Shown here in pieces: positions 60,474 to 64,000 of a DNA stretch of 64,000 bases; the stretch's first letter is position 1, and each line of letters opens with the position of its first letter. The stretch is from Anaerohalosphaeraceae bacterium (lineage in GTDB: Bacteria > Planctomycetota > Phycisphaerae > Sedimentisphaerales > Anaerohalosphaeraceae), in the NCBI GenBank assembly GCA_037479115.1, contig JBBFLK010000010.1:1-64000 (forward strand), in the 5' to 3' direction. Below the pieces are notes generated by a model. It saw only the letters and a list, made by a program, of their open reading frames with translations. It had not been told where the DNA came from and did no database searches. The translations under genes and the position numbers were made by a program.

Positions 60474-61472
60474 TTAGACTCCGGTCATCCCTAAGGACAA
60501 TCCGAGTTCCGCCAGTTTCCGCTTGACCTCACGCAGACTGGTTTTCCCGAAGCTGCGAATCTTCAGCAGGTCCGCTTCCGTCATCTTCACCAGCTGTCCG
60601 ACGGTCTGAATATTGTTCGACTCCAGGCAGTTGCTCGAGCGGACCGTCAGCTCCAGCTGCTCAATCGGCATCGCCAGTTTGGCCGCCAGTTCCTCATTGA
60701 CCGCCTTGGACGGCTGCGGCTCGGCCTGGACCGCCTCTTCCACAGTCTCTTTGCCCAGCTGGTCATACTGAACAATCGGGTTGATGTACTTGCGGAGAAT
60801 CTTGCCCGCTTCCACCAGAGCCATTTCCGGCGTGACGGTGCCGTCCGTCCAGATTTCCAGAATCAGCTTGTCATAGTTGGTGCGCTGGCCGACTCGTGTA
60901 TCCTCCGTCTTATAGCGTACGCGCAGAACCGGCGAATAAATCGCATCGACCTCAATCCGCCCGATTTCCTGCTCTGCGCGGTCGGAGGCCGCAATCCGCT
61001 CGGAAGCCGGCGAATAGCCGCGGCCGTTGCCCACCACCATTTCCATCTCAAAGTTTACATTTTCCGTCAGCGTCGCCAGCACCAGATCCTTGTTGATGAT
61101 TTCAATCGCCGGGTCGCACTCAATCATGCCCGCCGTCACAGGACCGACCTGATTCGCACGCACTTTCATCGTGCGGCGCTGGTCGCCCTGCATCCGAACC
61201 ACCAGACGCTTGACGTTCAAAACGATATCCGTCACGTCCTCCATCACCCCCGGGATGGACGTAAATTCATGCGTGACATTCTGAATCTTAATGGATTCAA
61301 CGGCGCTGCCTTCCAGCGAAGAAAGCAGAATCCGCCGAAGACTGTTTCCGATTGTCGTGCCGAATCCCCGTTCAAACGGCTCGATAATAAACCGGCCGTA
61401 CCGGTCGGTGGACACATCCGTGTCCTTCTGCACACGCGTCGGCAGTTCCAAACCTCTCCAGGTAATTCTCAT
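60474..61472 (-). CDS. rpoA: RNA polymerase alpha subunit
   Basis: 332 residues. N-terminal dimerisation domain (FIIEPFERGFGTTIGNSLRRILLSSLEGSAV, GPVTAGMI) and C-terminal HhH domain (ELTVRSSNCLESNNIQTVGQLVKMTEADLLKIRSFGKTSLREVKRKLAELGL), which contacts UP elements and regulators. Length is standard. 102 bases separate it from rpsD. This spacer holds an 8-bp inverted repeat (TTTTCTTC 61510-61517 with GAAGAAAA 61530-61537) of unknown role. Confidence 0.97.
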   Translation of the reverse strand: MRITWRGLELPTRVQKDTDVSTDRYGRFIIEPFERGFGTTIGNSLRRILLSSLEGSAVESIKIQNVTHEFTSIPGVMEDVTDIVLNVKRLVVRMQGDQRRTMKVRANQVGPVTAGMIECDPAIEIINKDLVLATLTENVNFEMEMVVGNGRGYSPASERIAASDRAEQEIGRIEVDAIYSPVLRVRYKTEDTRVGQRTNYDKLILEIWTDGTVTPEMALVEAGKILRKYINPIVQYDQLGKETVEEAVQAEPQPSKAVNEELAAKLAMPIEQLELTVRSSNCLESNNIQTVGQLVKMTEADLLKIRSFGKTSLREVKRKLAELGLSLGMTGV

Positions 61473-61574
61473 ACATAGGCCTCCAGCAGCGGGCGAATGT
61501 TCTCAGTGCTTTTCTTCGGGCCGAAAGGAGAAGAAAACCACTCTCTGGAATCCGCCCGGTTTTCCAATAATTCG

Positions 61575-62207
61575 TTATTTCGAACAGAACTCCACAACCA
61601 GATGTTCTTCAATCGCCAGCTGGACATCCTCACGGGACGGCAGAGCCACGACAGTGGCCGCCGGCTTGGAGGCATCCAGCTGAAGCCAGCCCTGCACCTG
61701 AAAATTCGGATTGGCCTCCAGCTGGGCCTTGACCAGCTTGCGGGTCCGTTCCGAGTTCTTCAGGGTAATCTTGTCGCCGATATTGACTAGTCGGTCCGGA
61801 ATATCCACCCGCCGGCCGTTCAGATAAATATGCCCATGGGCAATCAGCTGCCGGGCCGCCTTGCGGGAGGGAGCAAAGTTCAGCTTAAACACCACATTAT
61901 CCAGACGCCGTTCGAGAAGCTCCAGCAGCGTACGTCCAGTGTTGCCTTTCCGGCGGGCGGCTTCGCGGAAAATGCTCATAAACTGCTTTTCCATCAGCCC
62001 GTAATACCGTTTGACCTTCTGCTTTTCGCGAAGGCGAACGCCGTAATCGCTGTAGCGTCCTCTCCGCCAGCCGTGCATTCCGGGAGCCATGCTCTTTTCC
62101 CGCCGCTCAATCGCACACTTGGCGGTTTCGCACCGTGTGCCCTTGAGCATCAGCTTCATTCCTTCTCGCCGGCATAACCGACATGTAGGTTCAAGATAAC
62201 GTGCCAT
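61575..62207 (-). CDS. rpsD: 30S ribosomal protein S4, zinc-binding form
   Basis: 210 residues. MARYLEPTCRLCRREGMKL contains the first pair of four cysteines (Cys 9, 12, 26, 31), the C+ zinc-ribbon version of S4. The S4 RNA-binding domain is seen as LLERRLDNVVFKLNFA and ARQLIAHGHIYLNGRRVDIP. An assembly initiator of the 30S subunit and, in some bacteria, translational repressor of its operon. 48 bases after rpsK. Confidence 0.97.
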   Translation of the reverse strand: MARYLEPTCRLCRREGMKLMLKGTRCETAKCAIERREKSMAPGMHGWRRGRYSDYGVRLREKQKVKRYYGLMEKQFMSIFREAARRKGNTGRTLLELLERRLDNVVFKLNFAPSRKAARQLIAHGHIYLNGRRVDIPDRLVNIGDKITLKNSERTRKLVKAQLEANPNFQVQGWLQLDASKPAATVVALPSREDVQLAIEEHLVVEFCSK

Positions 62208-62255
62208 ATTCTGTCAGCTTCCTCTTTGTAAGGTTCAATTGTTCCGTTGTCCGGA

Positions 62256-62636
62256 TTAAACACGCCGACGCTTGCGGGGACGGCACCCGTTGTGCGGAAT
62301 CGGCGTGACATCCTCAATGGAGGCAATCCGAAGACCCGCCTGCTGAATCGCGGCAATCGCCGATTCCCGGCCGGACCCGGGCCCTTTGACGCGGATTTCC
62401 ACCTCGCGCAGGCCGCTGCGCATCGCCGTACGGGCCGCCTTTTCCGCCGCCCGCTGTGCCGCAAACGGCGTACTCTTCCGCGAGCCCTTAAAGCCCACGC
62501 TGCCGCCGGAATCCTGACAAATCGTATCGCCGTCCATATCCGTGACCGTAATCAGGGTGTTGTTGAACGTCGCCGTGATATGAACAATCCCGCGAACCAC
62601 ATTTTTCCGAACTTTTCGTTTTACGCTTTTGGCCAT
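62256..62636 (-). CDS. rpsK: 30S ribosomal protein S11
   Basis: 126 residues: [64 protein letters not shown] and the C-terminal [18 protein letters not shown], all diagnostic for S11. The ATG is preceded by GAGGAG about 10 bases upstream; an in-frame TTG two codons earlier is the alternative. Confidence 0.97.
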   Translation of the reverse strand: MAKSVKRKVRKNVVRGIVHITATFNNTLITVTDMDGDTICQDSGGSVGFKGSRKSTPFAAQRAAEKAARTAMRSGLREVEIRVKGPGSGRESAIAAIQQAGLRIASIEDVTPIPHNGCRPRKRRRV

Positions 62637-62687
62637 AACCAATCAACTCCTCTATTCCGTCTCCGCTGCGACGGCTGGTCTTAGCGG

Positions 62688-63071
62688 TTACCGCATTTCT
62701 TTGACGCTCTTCTTGCCGGCCACGGTTTTCCGTTTGCCTTTCCGCGTACGGGCATTGCTTTGCGTCTGCTGACCGCGAACCGGAAGACCGCGGCGGTGAC
62801 GAATGCCCCGATAGCAGCCGATTTCCTTCAGACGAGCGATATCCTGCGAAACCTTTCTCCGCAGCTGCCCTTCCACGAGGTAGTCCCGGTCGATAATCTG
62901 GGTGATTCGGCTGACCTCATCTTCCGTCAATTGCCCGGCCCGCACCTGCGGATTGACCTTGGCTTCCTCCAGAATCTTGCAGGCCAGATAGCGTCCGATG
63001 CCGTGGATGTAGCTTAAGGCAATCCACGCCGGCTTGTTGTTCGGTACATCTACACCAATGATACGGGGCAT
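62688..63071 (-). CDS. rpsM: 30S ribosomal protein S13
   Basis: 127 residues. [26 protein letters not shown], then a helical middle and [28 protein letters not shown], the conserved tRNA-contacting tail, with a basic end KKSVKEMR. 51 bases before rpsK, 31 bases after rpmJ. Confidence 0.97.
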   Translation of the reverse strand: MPRIIGVDVPNNKPAWIALSYIHGIGRYLACKILEEAKVNPQVRAGQLTEDEVSRITQIIDRDYLVEGQLRRKVSQDIARLKEIGCYRGIRHRRGLPVRGQQTQSNARTRKGKRKTVAGKKSVKEMR

Positions 63072-63102
63072 ATGAACTCCTGTCGCTTAGAAAGACTCGT
63101 TA

Positions 63103-63216
63103 TCAGCCCTGACGCTGCTTATGACGGGGATTCGAACAAATCACTCGCAAAACCCCTTTGCGTCGGACCAACTTGCAGTTTTCACAAATTCGTTTTACGG
63201 AACTTCGTACTTTCAT
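63103..63216 (-). CDS. rpmJ: 50S ribosomal protein L36
   Basis: 37 residues, short but unmistakable: [20 protein letters not shown], followed by [17 protein letters not shown]. The zinc ligands Cys 11, Cys 14, Cys 27 and His 32 are all present (C+ form). Located in the standard infA-rpmJ-rpsM order with gaps of 25 and 31 bases. Confidence 0.97.
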   Translation of the reverse strand: MKVRSSVKRICENCKLVRRKGVLRVICSNPRHKQRQG

Positions 63217-63241
63217 AGATTTTTCCCTGTCCAACCGGGTG

Positions 63242-63457
63242 TTAACTTCTCGTAATAATCCGTCCTCGGGTCAAATCATAAGGACTCATCTCCACCAGCA
63301 CCTTATCCCCCGGCAGTATCCGGATAAAATGCATCCGCATTTTTCCGGACACATGGGCCAGGATGCGATGGCCGTTCTGCAGCTCTACCCGAAACATGGC
63401 ATTCGGAAGAGCTTCTACGACCGTCGCTTCCAGTCTGATGGCATCTTTTTTCGCCAT
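63242..63457 (-). CDS. infA: Translation initiation factor IF-1
   Basis: 71 residues: [67 protein letters not shown], the OB-fold of IF-1 at standard length. The ATG at 63457 comes right after GAGGGAT; upstream in-frame codons belong to the spacer from map. Confidence 0.97.
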   Translation of the reverse strand: MAKKDAIRLEATVVEALPNAMFRVELQNGHRILAHVSGKMRMHFIRILPGDKVLVEMSPYDLTRGRIITRS

Positions 63458-63488
63458 ATCCCTCTGTTTTTTTTCTCCTGACGGCTGA

Positions 63489-64000
63489 TTACCCGGCCTT
63501 CTCATCGAGCGTTAAAACCTCACAGCCGCCTTTTACCACTGCTATTGTATGTTCAAAATGGGCCGAATACTGCCGATCTTTTGTCACAACGGTCCATCCG
63601 TCTTTCAGCGTCCGAACGCCCGGCTTGCCCATATTGACCATCGGTTCTACCGCCAGCACCATCCCCTCCTGAAGCACGATATCCTCGCGAAGCAGTTCCG
63701 GGCTGACAAAATTCGGCACCTTGGGCTCCTCATGCATTTCCGTCCCGATGCCGTGCCCGACATAATCCTTCACCACGGAAAATCGGGCTTCTTTCGCACA
63801 GGCCTCCATCTGGGCCGCTATCGTACTCCACCGAACCCCCGGCGCCATCCGCTCGATCGCAATCTGGAGCATCCGCTCCGTCACCTCCAGCAGCCGCCGA
63901 TGTGCCGGAGCAATGGGGCCGATTCCGATGGTAAAGGCTGCATCGCCGCAGTATCCATCCAGTTTCACCCCGAAATCGACGCTCAGAATATCGCCCGGCC
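63489..64000 (-). CDS. map: Methionine aminopeptidase type I, N-terminus beyond the window
   Basis: About 170 C-terminal residues; the frame stays open through base 64000. Metal-ligand motifs are present: [20 protein letters not shown] (two Asp), [13 protein letters not shown] (His), VLAVEPMVN (Glu) and [10 protein letters not shown] (Glu). It removes the initiator methionine from nascent proteins. It leads into infA by 31 bases, the usual map-infA-rpmJ order. Confidence 0.96.
   Translation of the reverse strand, partial: PGDILSVDFGVKLDGYCGDAAFTIGIGPIAPAHRRLLEVTERMLQIAIERMAPGVRWSTIAAQMEACAKEARFSVVKDYVGHGIGTEMHEEPKVPNFVSPELLREDIVLQEGMVLAVEPMVNMGKPGVRTLKDGWTVVTKDRQYSAHFEHTIAVVKGGCEVLTLDEKAG

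Overview
The window looks like a chromosomal segment of a Gram-negative, saccharolytic bacterium of the Planctomycetota, most likely class Phycisphaerae (Sedimentisphaerales-like). This is inferred from family content, not from a marker-gene phylogeny. The supporting traits are secreted carbohydrate-active enzymes carrying dockerin-like EF-hand modules, a PEP-CTERM protein, a prepilin-type protein beside an ECF sigma/FecR pair, DNRLRE-domain paralogues, CotH/lamin-tail giants, an outer-membrane TolC-type lipoprotein, and a canonical bacterial alpha operon. Both ends of the window cut genes (a DNA methyltransferase on the left, map on the right).

Layout: (1) 1-4457, a type III-like restriction-modification pair. 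(2) 4458-4781, a gene-free stretch filled with 8-mer and 7-mer tandem repeats, running directly into a PLP-dependent Cys/Met-metabolism enzyme with strikingly G-ending codons. (3) 6049-10834, a small lipoprotein, tRNA-Ala(CGC), a nitroreductase, and a polyprenyl-phosphate sugar-phosphate transferase overlapping an O-antigen-ligase-like/TPR protein. (4) 17729-10840 (minus strand), nusA-infB-rbfA-(HhH-like protein)-hisG-yebC. It has a good sigma70 promoter and a leader of about 325 nt that ends in an intrinsic terminator just before nusA. (5) 29378-18144 (minus), a compact five-gene rhamnogalacturonan/pectin operon: PL11 lyase, double beta-propeller GH43-like enzyme, GH28, SASA-type esterase, and a GH106-CE12 fusion. 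(6) 29689-37792 (plus, divergent), ECF sigma factor, FecR-type anti-sigma/NPCBM protein, prepilin-like protein and three DNRLRE paralogues. The paralogues are separated by strong hairpins and the run ends in a terminator. (7) 43352-37873 (minus), GH2 and GH97 glycosidases with a dRS3-like palindromic repeat between them. (8) 43625-58991, two giant convergent CotH-kinase/lamin-tail/dockerin proteins. One is the last gene of an operon encoding a VTC polyphosphate polymerase, a DUF4956 membrane protein, an HlyD-type adaptor and a TolC-type channel. (9) 59384-64000 (minus), map-infA-rpmJ-rpsM-rpsK-rpsD-rpoA-rplQ, then a HIT protein and initiator tRNA-Met.

How the parts may work together: regions 5 and 7 supply the enzyme set for the rhamnogalacturonan-I backbone (lyase, rhamnosidase, GH28, deacetylases) and probably side chains (GH43-like, GH2, GH97). 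No transporter is encoded nearby. The divergent ECF/FecR/prepilin/DNRLRE cluster may be the surface-sensing or adhesion module adjacent to it. Region 8 is the best candidate for an under-described system: cytoplasmic polyphosphate synthesis genetically fused to an envelope-spanning HlyD/TolC conduit and to exported CotH kinases.
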